This document shows positions 34,325 through 44,354 of a stretch of 64,000 nt of DNA, in pieces (the stretch's first letter is position 1; each line of letters begins with the position of its first letter). Both the position numbers and the translations under genes were made by a program. The DNA comes from Palsa-504 sp963822765. Its GTDB lineage: Bacteria; Actinomycetota; Actinomycetes; Streptosporangiales; Streptosporangiaceae. The notes under the pieces are model-generated. The model had not been told where the DNA came from and did not search any database. It saw only the letters and a program-made list of their open reading frames with translations. The stretch is taken from the NCBI GenBank assembly GCA_963822765.1, contig CAWGJL010000004.1, positions 1 to 64,000 of the forward strand, given 5' to 3'.

Positions 34325-34558
34325 ATGCATCCCGAGATTCTGCGTGAACTGAACGCGCAGCACGGCCGTGACCTGCGGGAACGGGCACATCGGGCGCAGC
34401 TGGCCCGGACCGCGAGCCAGGGGCGGCGTGCCATCCGGCGCAACGCCCGGCACCCGAACGAGGCCGACGCGTTCGTCGTCCCCGCCATCCCGGACTACGT
34501 GGACGGGACGTTCCGGTCCGCCGAGGACCGGGTGCCCGCCGCGCGGCACGCCGCCTGA
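34325..34558 (+). CDS. Small hypothetical protein upstream of LuxR regulator
   Basis: A 77-residue, Arg/Ala-rich protein (HPEILRELNAQHGRDLRERA) with a more ordered C-terminal part (VPAIPDYVDGTFRSAEDRVP). An AAGGAGGAA site precedes the ATG. No family recognised, although short proteins starting MHPEI(L/A)RELA are frequent in actinomycetes. It ends 7 bases before the GTG of the large LuxR regulator, so they are likely co-transcribed. Confidence 0.75.
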   Translation: MHPEILRELNAQHGRDLRERAHRAQLARTASQGRRAIRRNARHPNEADAFVVPAIPDYVDGTFRSAEDRVPAARHAA

Positions 34559-34565
34559 GGCGATC

Positions 34566-37500
34566 GTGACCGGCCCAGCGCCCGCTGCAGGAATGGCTCT
34601 GTCTGGAATGTCAGGGCCTGGAATTTCAGGGGCTTATGACACGCTGACAGCAGAGATGAGCGGGCGAGCCGCCAGTCCCGTCCTGGTCGGGCGGGACGAG
34701 CCGATGGCCGCCCTGGACGCCGCGTTCGACAGCGTGCGCCAGGGCGGTCCGACGGCTGTGCTGCTCGGCGGTGAGGCCGGGGTGGGCAAGTCCCGCCTGG
34801 TCAGCGAGTTCGGCCAGGCCGCGACGGCGGCCGGGGCCCGGGTGCTGACCGGCGGCTGCCTGGAACTGGGCACCGACGGGCTGCCCTTCGCGCCGTTCAC
34901 CGCGGTGCTGCGCAACCTGGTCCACGAGCTGGGCGCGGACGCGGTGGCCGCGATGCTGCCCGGCCGGACCACACGGGGGCTGGCCCGGCTGCTGCCCGAG
35001 CTCGGTGAGCCGGACACCCGCTCTGACTTTTTCCGGGATCCGGGCGAGGCGCGGGCGCGGCTGTTCGAGGAGGTGCTCAGCGCGCTGGATCACCTGACCC
35101 GGCACTCGCCGGTGGTGCTGGTGATTGAGGACGCGCACTGGGCCGACCGGTCGAGCCGGGACCTGCTGACCTTCCTGATCGGCAACCAGCGGGCCATCAG
35201 CGGGCTGCTGATCATCGTCACGTTCCGCTCTGACGAGCTGCACCGGACCCACCCGCTGCGCCCGCTGCTGGCCGCGCTGGACCGGATCGCCTGGGTCGAG
35301 CGGATCGATCTCCCCCGGCTGACCAGCCACGACACCGCCGAGCTGGCCGCGGGCATCCTCGGCCGCCAGCTGGCCGCGGACCTGGCCGACACGCTGTACC
35401 GGCGCACCGAGGGCAACCCCCTGTTCGTGGAGACGCTGCTGGGCTGTGACGGGGAGCTGTACTGCGAGCTGCCCGAGTCGCTGCGTGACCTGCTGCTTGA
35501 CGGCGTTCGGCGGCTGCCCGAGGACACCCAGGAGGTGCTGCGGGTGGCCAGCGCGGGCGCCGAGACCACCGGGCACGCCCTGCTCGCGGCGGTCACCGGG
35601 CTGGATGACGCCGCGCTGACCGGTGCGCTGCGCCCGGCGGTGACGGCCAACGTGCTGCGCGCGCACGCCGGCGGGTACACGTTCCGGCACGAGCTGATCC
35701 GCGAGGCGGTGCACGAGGACCTGCTGCCCGGCGAGCACGGGCGGCTGCACAGCCGGTTCGCCGAGGCCATCGACGCCGACCCGGCGCTGGTGCCGCCGGG
35801 CCGGGCCGCGATCGAGATGGCCCACCACTGGCACGCGGCGCACGACTCGGCGTGGGCACTGACCAGCGCGTGGCGCGCGGCGGCCCAGGCGGGCCACGCG
35901 GTCGGCCCGGCCGAGCGGCTGTCGCTGCTGGCCCGGGTGCTCGAGCTGTGGGACCAGGTGCCGGACGCGGCCGGGCGGATCGAGGCCGATCACGCCCGCG
36001 TCCTGGAGGAAGCGGTCTGCGCCGCGGCCGACGCCGGGGAGCTGGAGCGGGGCGTCGCGCTGGCCAGCTCGGCGCTGAAGGAACTGGACCCGTCGGCTTC
36101 GCCGGTCCGGGTGGCGAAGCTGCTCGAGGACCGCGGGCACTTCAAGAAGCACCTGGGCCGCAAGGACTTCGCCGACGACTTCTCCGCCGCGCTGCGGATC
36201 GTGCCCGCGGACGCGCCCGCCGCGCGGATCCCGATCCTGCTGGCCGCGGCGCGCTGCGTGCCGGTGGCGGCCATGGAACGCTCCTACGCGCAGGAGGCGC
36301 TCACGCTGGCCCGCGAGGCAGGCGATCAGGCGAACGAGGCGGACGCGCTGCTGACGCTGGCCATGTTCCAGGCGGGCCCCGGTCAGCAGGCCGGCCCCGG
36401 CAGCGACCCCATGGAGCTGATCGGGCAGGGCCGGGCCATGGCCGAGCGGGTCGGCGCGCACACGCTGATGGTCAAGGCCGCGATCAACGGCTCGCACCTG
36501 CTCGAGGGGGCCGGGGAGCACGAGCTGGCCGCCGAGGCGGCCCGGCGCGGCATCGCGGGCCAGCAGGCGGGCTGCTACATCGGCGCCAGCTCGCGCAGCC
36601 TGCTGGTGATCAACCAGGTGGAGCCGCTGTACCAGCTGGGCCGGTGGGACGAGGCCACCGCGGTCGCCGACGGGGTGCGTGAGTTCCAGTTCACCTCGCT
36701 GCCGATGCACCGGTCCACCCTGGCCATCCTGGCCGGGTACATCGCGGTGGCCCGGGGCCACACCGAGGCCGCGGCGCAGGCCAGGGCGACCGCGGCCGAG
36801 CTGCTGCGCAGCACGCCGTACGAGGACGAGCACCACCTGTCGCTCGGGGTGCTGGAGATCTCGCTGCGGCTGGCCACGGCCGGGCCGGCCGCCGCGGTGG
36901 ACAGCGCGGGGCACGCCATCGAGGGGTTCGAGCTGGCCGGCGGCAGCCCGAGGTACGCCTGGCCCCTGGTCACGGCCGCGGCCGAGGTCTGCGTCGCCGC
37001 CGCGCGGGACGAGCGGCTGCGGCCCGGCGTGGCCGCGCTGGCCGGACGGCTGCGCACGATCGCGGAGAAGCTGGACACGTTCGGCCCGGCCCAGCAGGCC
37101 CACCGGCTGAGCTTCGCCGCGGCCGACGCGCAGACCGAAGGGCTGCTGTCGGGGACGCCGGCGGACTCGGCGCAGGCGTGGGACGCGGCCGCGGCGGCCT
37201 GGGCGGCGGTCAGCCAGCCGTACCCGCGGGCCCGGGCGCTGCTGCACGCGGCCGAGGCCGCGCTGGCGGGGGGCGACCGGGACGGCGCCGCCGAGCGGCT
37301 GCGCGAGGCCGCGGCGCTGGCGGCCGGGCTGGGCGCGGAGCCGCTGGCCGCGGAGATCTCGGTGCTGGCCCGGCGGGCCCGGATCGTCCTCGACCCCGGG
37401 AGCGGGGCCGGAGCGGGCGGGGCCGGGGCGGGGCTGACCGGGCGCGAGCTGGAGGTACTTGCGCTGGTGGCGGCCGGGCGGAGCAACCGGGACATCGCCA

Positions 37501-37628
37501 ACCAGCTGTTCATCTCGCCCAAGACGGCGAGCGTGCACGTGTCCAACATCTTGGGCAAGCTGGGCGCGGCCAGCCGCGGTGAGGCGGCGGCCAGGGCGCA
37601 CGCGCTCCGGCTGGTTGATCCGGCCTAG
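34566..37628 (+). CDS. Large ATP-binding LuxR-family (LAL-type) regulator
   Basis: A protein of about 1020 residues with an N-terminal STAND-type ATPase (Walker A GEAGVGKSRL, Walker B VVLVIEDAHWAD), a long helical TPR-like middle and a C-terminal LuxR helix-turn-helix (LTGRELEVLALVAAGRSNRD, then LFISPKTASVHVSNILGKLG). Such regulators activate transcription in response to an unknown signal. The GTG at 34566 has a GAGG site; the ATG at 34656 just before SPVLVGRDEP is the best alternative. It reads without a break over 3 kb, a useful contrast to the broken genes nearby. Confidence 0.92.
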   Translation: MTGPAPAAGMALSGMSGPGISGAYDTLTAEMSGRAASPVLVGRDEPMAALDAAFDSVRQGGPTAVLLGGEAGVGKSRLVSEFGQAATAAGARVLTGGCLELGTDGLPFAPFTAVLRNLVHELGADAVAAMLPGRTTRGLARLLPELGEPDTRSDFFRDPGEARARLFEEVLSALDHLTRHSPVVLVIEDAHWADRSSRDLLTFLIGNQRAISGLLIIVTFRSDELHRTHPLRPLLAALDRIAWVERIDLPRLTSHDTAELAAGILGRQLAADLADTLYRRTEGNPLFVETLLGCDGELYCELPESLRDLLLDGVRRLPEDTQEVLRVASAGAETTGHALLAAVTGLDDAALTGALRPAVTANVLRAHAGGYTFRHELIREAVHEDLLPGEHGRLHSRFAEAIDADPALVPPGRAAIEMAHHWHAAHDSAWALTSAWRAAAQAGHAVGPAERLSLLARVLELWDQVPDAAGRIEADHARVLEEAVCAAADAGELERGVALASSALKELDPSASPVRVAKLLEDRGHFKKHLGRKDFADDFSAALRIVPADAPAARIPILLAAARCVPVAAMERSYAQEALTLAREAGDQANEADALLTLAMFQAGPGQQAGPGSDPMELIGQGRAMAERVGAHTLMVKAAINGSHLLEGAGEHELAAEAARRGIAGQQAGCYIGASSRSLLVINQVEPLYQLGRWDEATAVADGVREFQFTSLPMHRSTLAILAGYIAVARGHTEAAAQARATAAELLRSTPYEDEHHLSLGVLEISLRLATAGPAAAVDSAGHAIEGFELAGGSPRYAWPLVTAAAEVCVAAARDERLRPGVAALAGRLRTIAEKLDTFGPAQQAHRLSFAAADAQTEGLLSGTPADSAQAWDAAAAAWAAVSQPYPRARALLHAAEAALAGGDRDGAAERLREAAALAAGLGAEPLAAEISVLARRARIVLDPGSGAGAGGAGAGLTGRELEVLALVAAGRSNRDIANQLFISPKTASVHVSNILGKLGAASRGEAAARAHALRLVDPA

Positions 37629-37640
37629 TTTCCGCTCGCT

Positions 37641-38585
37641 TTAGGTACTCAGCCAGTCCGGGGGTTCGGCGCCGGTTTCTGCTTGCCATATGGCGGTGAA
37701 GTGCTCGGGGTCGGCGCGGTAGGCGGACCGGATCGCGGGTATCGCGTCCCGGAGGAGATCTTGCTGCTGCTGGCCGGCGTGCTGGCCGGCGGCCATGCGC
37801 CAGCCCGTGGCCAGCAGGCGGGCCGCCTCGCGGTAGCGGGCCTGCCCGCACAGGAGTTCGCCCTCCAGCAGCATGGCCCGGGCCGCGCAGGGCGGAAGCT
37901 GCTGCCAGGGCAGCTTGTCCTGGCAGATGTCGGTGGCCTCGTGGACGGCGGCCAGCGCGTCGCCGGCCAGCTCGATCTCGGCCAGCCAGCCCGCCTCGCA
38001 GGTCAGGCACTCGGCGAGCGGCGGCAGGTACCGCGCGGGTTCGGCGGCGGCCAGGTTGCGGTACAACCGCACCGCCACCTGCAGGGCGGCCAGCGCCTCG
38101 GCCAGCCGGTCGTCGGCGGCCAGCAGGCGCGCCTGGTGGTCCAGCGCGTCGGCCAGGTCCGGGCCGTACTTGCCGGGACGTTCGGCGGCCAGGTCCTGGT
38201 AGATCGCCACCGCCTCGTCGGCGGTGCGGAGCGCCTCTTCGCCCCGGTTCATGGCCTGCAGCGCGCCCGACTGCACGATCAGCCGGTTGGCCAGCGCGTC
38301 ACGGAACTGGCCGGGCCAGATCCGGGCCAGGGCCCGCCAGCTCGGCATCTCGTTACGGAGCCGCGCGATGGCCTCACCGGGCTGGTCGTTGTCCAGCAGG
38401 GTGGCCGCGTCGGGCGCGGTGAACGCGCGCACGCTGGCCACCACCACGACGGCGACGAGCGGGCCGAGGAGCGCCCCGGCGATGGCCCACACCGGCCCGA
38501 GCAGCAGCCACGCCCCCGCCCCGAACGCGACGGCGCCCATGGCCAGGATCGCGGTCAGCGTGCCGCGCGTCAGTTCGCCCCGCAT
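37641..38585 (-). CDS. Membrane-anchored TPR protein
   Basis: A 314-residue protein with two adjacent membrane helices near the start (LTAILAMGAVAFGAGAWLLL, then VWAIAGALLGPLVAVVVVAS) and a cytosolic repeat region of helix pairs (ALQAMNRGEEALRTADEAVA, LAADDRLAEALAALQVAVRL). The TPR units suggest a scaffolding role; the partner is unknown. It ends 12 bp from the convergent LuxR gene. Confidence 0.8.
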   Translation of the reverse strand: MRGELTRGTLTAILAMGAVAFGAGAWLLLGPVWAIAGALLGPLVAVVVVASVRAFTAPDAATLLDNDQPGEAIARLRNEMPSWRALARIWPGQFRDALANRLIVQSGALQAMNRGEEALRTADEAVAIYQDLAAERPGKYGPDLADALDHQARLLAADDRLAEALAALQVAVRLYRNLAAAEPARYLPPLAECLTCEAGWLAEIELAGDALAAVHEATDICQDKLPWQQLPPCAARAMLLEGELLCGQARYREAARLLATGWRMAAGQHAGQQQQDLLRDAIPAIRSAYRADPEHFTAIWQAETGAEPPDWLST

Positions 38586-38943
38586 GGCGCCATTATCGGG
38601 CCTTCGGGCCGGATCCCGCGGCCGACTCACGGCGACTGCTGCGGCGGCCCGCAGCGGCATCAGGGAATCTGGGAAGGGCCTGGGCCTCCTGCTGGCCGAA
38701 GGTGATCACGATCTCCCGGCCGTTGGCGTAGCTGACCACCGGCCGCCCGAGCATGTCACCTACCCTGCGGGCAACCCCCGGTGAAAATCCACCTGGTCGG
38801 GCGTATCGGCGCTCACCCTGAACCGCGCGCGGGCGACCAGCAGCTGGGCGACGACGGGGGCCAGGTTCGCCTCAGCCCCGCGCCTTCTCCTCCGCGCTGA
38901 GCGGGATAGCGCCGGTACGCGGGCTGCGCGCCGAATGGGTGGG
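38586..38943 (-). other. Gap with possible coding remnants
   Basis: Minus-strand sequence contains protein-like pieces in different frames, for example LAPVVAQLLVARARFRVSAD and MLGRPVVSYANGREIVITFG. No single frame spans them and I recognise no family. They may be remains of one short gene. Confidence 0.3.
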
Positions 38944-39335
38944 TCATCGCTGATCTCCCTGCTGAGCGTTAGCCTCCCAGCATGCCATCCCGCGATAGCC
39001 CCACGACTCGGACATCAGTGCCGCGGCCAAGTGGGCGTTTGACGGACCCGGGTGGGGTGTGCGCGGCGCGAGCGGCCAGCCGCTCCCGCGCCCTTCGTCA
39101 CCCGGGTCCGGTGGACCTCGCAGCCATCCATCCGCGCTGAATCCGGTCGACGCGCCTGTCTGGCGGTGAACCGCGCTGAGGTGCGCTGCCGGGGCGGATC
39201 GCTTGGGCGTGTCCGCAGGCACTCAGCCTGCGCGGCGGCGGCCAGCGCGGTCGGGTCGGCAGCGGCCAGGTGCCTCAGCCCGGTCAGGACCATGGCCATC
39301 GCCTCAGCGTCGTCAGCGGGATCAGGGACGCCCAC
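38944..39335 (-). pseudogene. DUF222/HNH-type gene remnant
   Basis: From the start at 39335 the sequence reads GVPDPADDAEAMAMVLTGLR and AAADPTALAAAAQAECLRT, then jumps between frames through ASTGFSADGWL, HRTRVTKGAGAAGR and AALMSESWGYRGMACW. These match in order the N-terminal DUF222 region of the HNH-endonuclease-like proteins that are multicopy in actinomycetes, but most of the gene, including the HNH domain, is missing. It is therefore a genuine remnant. Confidence 0.65.
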
Positions 39336-39551
39336 CGGTTCTCACCTCCTCTGAGCTCTGTCGATCTCTAGTTCGATTCTAGATTATGGCTACGACATTT
39401 CTGGGAACACCACGCCGAGACGGCCGATGTCAGGCGCGGGATCTTTCTCGCGCGGCGGCGATGGCTAGACTTACCGGGTCTTTCGCCTCGAACCGGATCG
39501 CGCCGTTGGCCGTCACGGTAGTAGGGCCGATCACACTTCAGGGAGCCGTAC

Positions 39552-40007
39552 GTGCGGCAGCGAGGGCAGCCCGGTAGCTGGGCGGCAGCCGTCATCCTTC
39601 TGGGCTGCGCGGTGACGGCGTGCTCGTCGGGGCCGCCGCCGGTTCCGTCGCCGACCAGCAGCCAGGCGGGGCAGTTCCGGAGCTCGGATGCTCCGGCGCT
39701 GCTCGTCGAGTGCATGCTCAGCCAGGGAACCCTGGGGCGTTCGGATTCGATCTTCTCCGGGCCGCCGAGCTGGCTGCGCGACGGGAACGTGGTCATCACG
39801 GCGGCCACGGAGGCGAAGTTCAACTCCTGGTTCCGGGCCAACTCCGGGATCAGCGTGGCGGGCATGACGCTATCGCAGTGGGCCCAGTGGGCGGCGGCCA
39901 ACGACAAGCTGCCCGTGCCGGTGTGCGGCACGACGGTGACGGCGTCGGCGCTGCAGCGGCAGGTGTTCGGGAAGGACTCGGCGGCGGGTAACCCGTGGGG
40001 CGCATGA
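39552..40007 (+). CDS. Putative lipoprotein
   Basis: A 151-residue protein with a short positive N-terminus, a hydrophobic stretch and a lipobox-like VTAC at about residues 22-25, followed by a Ser/Pro linker. The mature part (FNSWFRANSGISVAGMTLSQ, then WAAANDKLPVPVCGTTVTAS) has two Cys that may pair. The GTG start has an AGGGAG site six bases upstream. Function unknown. The 216-bp gap before it contains no gene. Confidence 0.7.
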   Translation: MRQRGQPGSWAAAVILLGCAVTACSSGPPPVPSPTSSQAGQFRSSDAPALLVECMLSQGTLGRSDSIFSGPPSWLRDGNVVITAATEAKFNSWFRANSGISVAGMTLSQWAQWAAANDKLPVPVCGTTVTASALQRQVFGKDSAAGNPWGA

Positions 40008-40058
40008 GTCTGGTGGGGTCATGGCGGTCCAGGTCGCGGAGCTGGTCGGATGCGGCGT

Positions 40059-40349
40059 TCACGGTGCGTGCTTCGCGCAGGCGGCGGACAGCCGCTGGTA
40101 GAACCAGACGGTCTGGTATCCGTCGGTGCCCCGCGCATGGAGTAGCTGCACGGCCAGATCGACGTAGGCCGTCCCGGCGTCGCGCAGGTCCGGCCAGCGC
40201 GAGCCGGCGAACTCGGCGCGGAGCTTGGAGTAGTCGGCCGCGGGGACGTCTTGCGTGGTCAACGGGTACGCGCAGGCGACGAGGCCGCTATCGTGCGGCG
40301 CGGCCGGGTGGGTGCCGGCGAGCACGCCGATGAGCAGCGCGGGGATCAC
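40059..40349 (-). CDS. Small secreted protein, start uncertain
   Basis: From GTG 40349 the frame gives 96 residues: a hydrophobic signal-like segment (IPALLIGVLAGTHPAAP), then VACAYPLTTQDVPAADYSKL and VQLLHARGTDGYQTVWFYQR with two Cys. A better ribosome binding site (GGAAAGGA) and ATG lie at about 40377, but in another frame that soon stops, so a one-base break near the 5' end is likely. Function unknown. Confidence 0.55.
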   Translation of the reverse strand: MIPALLIGVLAGTHPAAPHDSGLVACAYPLTTQDVPAADYSKLRAEFAGSRWPDLRDAGTAYVDLAVQLLHARGTDGYQTVWFYQRLSAACAKHAP

Positions 40350-40574
40350 CGCGGCGGTGGGCGAGGCGGTCGAACATGGTGAGAGTTTCCTTTCCCCTCC
40401 TGGTCCGCGCGGGCGTGCGCGGCTGACTGGTCTCACGGTGTCCGGCGGCCCGGCCGGCCACCACACATGCGCGCCCACAGGACGGCCACAGGACGACCCA
40501 CAGGATCCGGCGGCTCGTGGCCGGGTTAACCTGGGTATAGGTCCGGTGCGGACCTGCGGAGGGGATGCCAGGTC

Positions 40575-42119
40575 ATGGCGGAGCAGCATGCGCTGGGGTT
40601 CGGCGGCCTGCTGCGGCAGCTGCGAGCCGAGGCCGGCCTGACCCAGGAGGAGCTGGCCGAGGCGGCGAGCCTGAGCCGGCGCTCGGTCAGTGACCTGGAG
40701 CGGGGCATCAACCGCACCGCCCGCAAAGACACCGCCGAGCTGCTGGCCGGCGCGCTGGACCTGGCCGAGCCGGCCCGGTCGGTGTTCGTGGCGGCGGCCC
40801 GCGGCCGGGTCCCGGCCGAGGAGGTGCTGGCGGCCGGCGCGACGCCGCGGCGCCAGCAGGGCCCGGCCTGGCCGGGCGGCCCGTACCTGGGCCTCGTGCC
40901 GTTCGAGGAGCGGGACGCCCAGCTGTTTTTCGGACGCGACGAGCTGGCGGATCGGCTCGTGCGGCGGCTGGCGGAGCGGCCGGACGGGGCGGGGATCCTG
41001 CTGGTGGCCGGGGAGTCGGGGTCGGGCAAGTCCTCGCTGTTGCGGGCGGGATTGCTGCCGCGGCTGGCGTCGGGCGCACTGGGGCCGGGGTCGGAGCGGT
41101 GGCCGCGGCGGGTGATCAGGCCCACCGGGAGCCCGCTGCGGGAGCTGGCGATGCACCTGGCCGAGCTGGCCGGCACGGATCCGGTGTCGGTGTACCGGTC
41201 GCTGTGCGCGGTGCCTCATGAGGCGCCGATGCTGGCCGAGCAGGCGGCGCGAACCGCGACCGGTGCCGCGGGCGGGGCGCCGGCCCGCGTGGTGCTGGTG
41301 GTCGACCAGTTCGAGGAGTTGTTCACCGCGGGTGAGGACGGAGACGTCGACACGGCGGAGCGGGATGCGTTCGTCGCGGCCCTGCACGCGATGGCGACGC
41401 TTCCGGCCGGGCCGCGCACAGCCCCGCCGGCGCTGGTGGTCGCGGCGGTGCGCGCGGATTACCTGGGCCGCCTCATCGCGTACCCGCCGTTGAAGGCGAC
41501 GCTGGATGCCGGGCTGTTCACCGTGGGGCCGATGAGCGAGGCCGAGTTGCGGCTGGCGGTGACCGGGCCTGCCGCGGAGGCGGGCCTGGTCGTGGCGCCG
41601 GACATGGTGGAGGCGGTGGTCGCGGAGCTGCGCGGCGAGGGCGGGGGCGGGCTGGGCCGGGGGGTGCTGCCGCTGATGTCCCAGGCGATGGCCGCCACCT
41701 GGGAATGCCGTGAGGGGGACGAGCTGACGCTGCGCGGTTACCGCCGCGCGGGCGGGGTCGCCGACGCGGTCAACCGCGGCGCCCAGGCCGCCTACGACGC
41801 CCTGACCAGCGGCCAGCAGGACGCTGCCCGTCTGGTGTTCACCCAGCTGACGATCATCACGGCGAACGGCGAGTTCGCGCGGCGCCGGTGCCGCCGGGCC
41901 GATCTGCGTCCGCCGGGGTCACCGATGGCCGCCGACATCGACGCGGTCATCGACGCCTTCAGCGCGCAGCGTCTGCTGGTCCTCGGGACGGACACCGTCG
42001 AGATCGCCCATGACGCGCTGCTGCAGGCCTGGAAACAGCTCCGGGACTGGCTGGGAGATGACCAGCTCGACCGGGCGCTGTACAGCATGAAGAGGGAAGT
42101 GGGAAGCAGCGGGGGATAG
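40575..42119 (+). CDS. XRE helix-turn-helix plus nSTAND ATPase (N-terminal half of WD40 protein)
   Basis: 514 residues are intact. Residues about 8-65 are a Cro/C1 helix-turn-helix (LRQLRAEAGLTQEELAEAAS); from about 100 an nSTAND1 domain follows with PYLGLVPFEERDAQLFFGRD, Walker A AGESGSGKSSLL and Walker B VVLVVDQFEELFT. In homologous actinobacterial proteins this continues through a membrane or linker segment into a WD40 propeller. Here the frame ends at 42119 and the WD40 part follows out of frame. STAND-WD40 proteins act as signal-triggered switches, some in immunity, but no effector domain is visible. Confidence 0.85.
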   Translation: MAEQHALGFGGLLRQLRAEAGLTQEELAEAASLSRRSVSDLERGINRTARKDTAELLAGALDLAEPARSVFVAAARGRVPAEEVLAAGATPRRQQGPAWPGGPYLGLVPFEERDAQLFFGRDELADRLVRRLAERPDGAGILLVAGESGSGKSSLLRAGLLPRLASGALGPGSERWPRRVIRPTGSPLRELAMHLAELAGTDPVSVYRSLCAVPHEAPMLAEQAARTATGAAGGAPARVVLVVDQFEELFTAGEDGDVDTAERDAFVAALHAMATLPAGPRTAPPALVVAAVRADYLGRLIAYPPLKATLDAGLFTVGPMSEAELRLAVTGPAAEAGLVVAPDMVEAVVAELRGEGGGGLGRGVLPLMSQAMAATWECREGDELTLRGYRRAGGVADAVNRGAQAAYDALTSGQQDAARLVFTQLTIITANGEFARRRCRRADLRPPGSPMAADIDAVIDAFSAQRLLVLGTDTVEIAHDALLQAWKQLRDWLGDDQLDRALYSMKREVGSSGG

Positions 42120-44321
42120 GTATGTACGGCGGGGGGGAATCGACGCGCGCGCCGGTGGCGGGCGCCGGCTACGCGCTGCTGCATCGGCGGGCGTTCCTGG
42201 GCGCGCGCCGTGCGCGCGCCGCGCACCGGCGGCGGCGCGGCGTGCTCGCGGGCTGCTGGCGCTGACGTGATCGCGTCAGCGCGCGGGGCTCGCGTCCGCG
42301 ACGCCGCCAGCGCTCCGGCAGCCGCCATGGCGTCCGCGAGCCGCAGAAAGCCTGGCGCGGACTCCACCAGCCGCTCACCGCGCGGCGGCTGGCCGTGGCG
42401 CCGGCGGGTCTTCCCGAGAGACAGGCGGCGCGCGCTGGCGAGCTTGCTGATGGAACAGCAGCAAGGCGGCATCCTGCCTGGTAATCCAGCACCGGCGTGG
42501 TCGACGTGAGTCAGCGGACGGCAAGCTGCTGGCCGCCGCTACGGCGACGGCAGGCGCGGTTGTGGAATCCGGTCACCCAGCAGGCGTCGGCGCTCCTCTC
42601 CCGGCGATCCGCTCGGGGAGTAGTTACGGGGTAGCGTTGAGCCCGGACGGCCACCTGGTCGCCACCGCCGACGTCACGGGTATGTCCGGCTATGGAATCC
42701 GCTCACCCAGCAGGCCGTCGGCGCTCCTCGCGGCTGACACCGACGTAGCGGGCGTGAAATCGATGGCGTTCAGCCCGGACGGCGAACTGCTGGCCACGGC
42801 GGGCGTGGAGGGCACGTGCGGCTGTGGGATCCGGCACCGGCAGCCGCCGGCGCGCCTCTCCCGATGTCTCAACGGCTACGGCGGCTGAACGGGGTGGCGT
42901 TCAGCCCGGACGGAAAGCTGCTGGCCACCGCAGCCGCGGCCGGGTACGTGCGGATCTGGAACGCGGCCACCCGGCAGCCGTCGGCGTTCCGATCCTCGCG
43001 GTCACCGACGGCGGCCTGAACGGGGTGGCGTTCAGCCCGGACGGAAGCTGCTGGCCACGCGGCGGCGACGGCAGCGTGCGGCTGTGGGATCCGGCCACCA
43101 GCGAGCCGTCGGCGCTCCCTTCCTCGCCGCCGCCAGCGGAGGCGTGAACGCGGTGGCGTTCAGCCCGGACGGCAGCTGCTGGCCACCGCCGGCGCGACGG
43201 CAGCGTGCGGTGTGGGACGGCCACCGCGAGCCGTCGGCGCTGGATCCTCGCCGCCGCCAGCGGTGGCCTGAACGGGTGGCGTCAGCCCGGACGGAAAGCT
43301 GCTGGCCACGGCCGGCGGCGACGGCAGCGTGCGGCTGTGGGATCGGGCACCCGGCAGCTCCCGGCGCGACCTCACGCCGGTCACCGGCGGGTGAAGGGGG
43401 TGGCGTTCAGCGCGGACGGCAGGCTGCTGGCCAGCGCCGGGGGCGACGGCGACGTGCGGCTGTGGGAGGCCAGCGAGCGACTCGCGGCGTCATCCCGGCT
43501 GAAACGGGGCCGGGGAGCAGCGGGACGCGGTGGCGCTCAGCCCGGACGGCAGGCTGCTGGCCAGCGCCGACGGCGACGGCACGGTGAGGCTGTGGACCCG
43601 GCCACCGGGCAGGCGCGGGCGGCTTTTCCGGCCGGAACGCGGTGGCGTTCAGCCCGGACGGCAAGGTGCGGCGTCCCGAGTTCGACGGCACCGTGCGTAC
43701 GTGGGACTGGCACCCGGCAGGACACCGGCGCCCCCCCCGGGACCAAGGGCAGCGTGACCGGGCGCGCAGCCCGGAGGCACGCGCGGCCACCACCGACACG
43801 GACGGGTACGTGCGGCTGTGGGACCTGGCCACCGAGAGCCGTCGGCGCTCCGCCGCCGGGCGACCCTGGGGCAGCGTGAACGCGGTGGCGTTCAGCCCGG
43901 ACGGCAGGCTCCTGGCCAGTGCGGACGGCGACGGCACCGTGCGGCTCTGGAACCGGCCACCGGGCAGGCCTCGGCGCTGGCGTGGCGCCACCAGCGGCGG
44001 TGTGAACGCGGTGGCGCACCCGGACGGCAGCGCTGGCCGCCGGCTACAGCGACGGCGAGCGCGGCTGTGGAACCCGGCCACCGGGCAGGCGGTCGCCGTT
44101 CCCCTCCGTCCGGCACCGGCTCGGCGGGCAGCGTGTCCGGCGTGGCCTTCAGCCCGGACGGCACGTTCCTGGCCACCGCGGACACGGACGGCACGGTCCG
44201 GATGTGGCAGATGCCGCTGTTCACTAACCCGTACGCGGCACTGTGCGCCGATGTCGGGCCGCCGACCAAGGCAGACTGGACGCATTACGCGCCGGGTGAA
44301 CCGCAGCCCGACGTATGCTAG
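42120..44321 (+). pseudogene. WD40 propeller region, frame broken in most repeats
   Basis: About 13 WD40 units are recognisable by the recurring FSPDGxLLAxA and VRLWDPATxxP motifs, encoded by repeated GTGGCGTTCAGCCCGGACGG at about 125-bp intervals (for example 42896, 43026, 43152, 43401, 43642, 43887). Almost every unit is in a different frame from the next, through one-base changes. The unit identity is high. Either the gene has decayed, or the repeats were poorly resolved when the consensus was made. Joined with the upstream half it would encode roughly 1240 residues. Confidence 0.85.
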
Positions 44322-44354
44322 AATAGTAGTTCGATAGTCGGCTATGCTGTCGGG

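Noticed and set aside
34626..37601. 991-codon minus-strand open frame
   Set aside because: Exact antisense of the LuxR ATPase gene, which has clear domains.
39355..39400. AGTTCGATTCT motif resembling a tRNA T-loop
   Set aside because: No acceptor stem, anticodon arm or matching partner can be found around it.
42560..44250. Regular repeats considered as a CRISPR array
   Set aside because: The units are about 125 bp, translate to WD40 motifs and have no short identical repeats with unique spacers.
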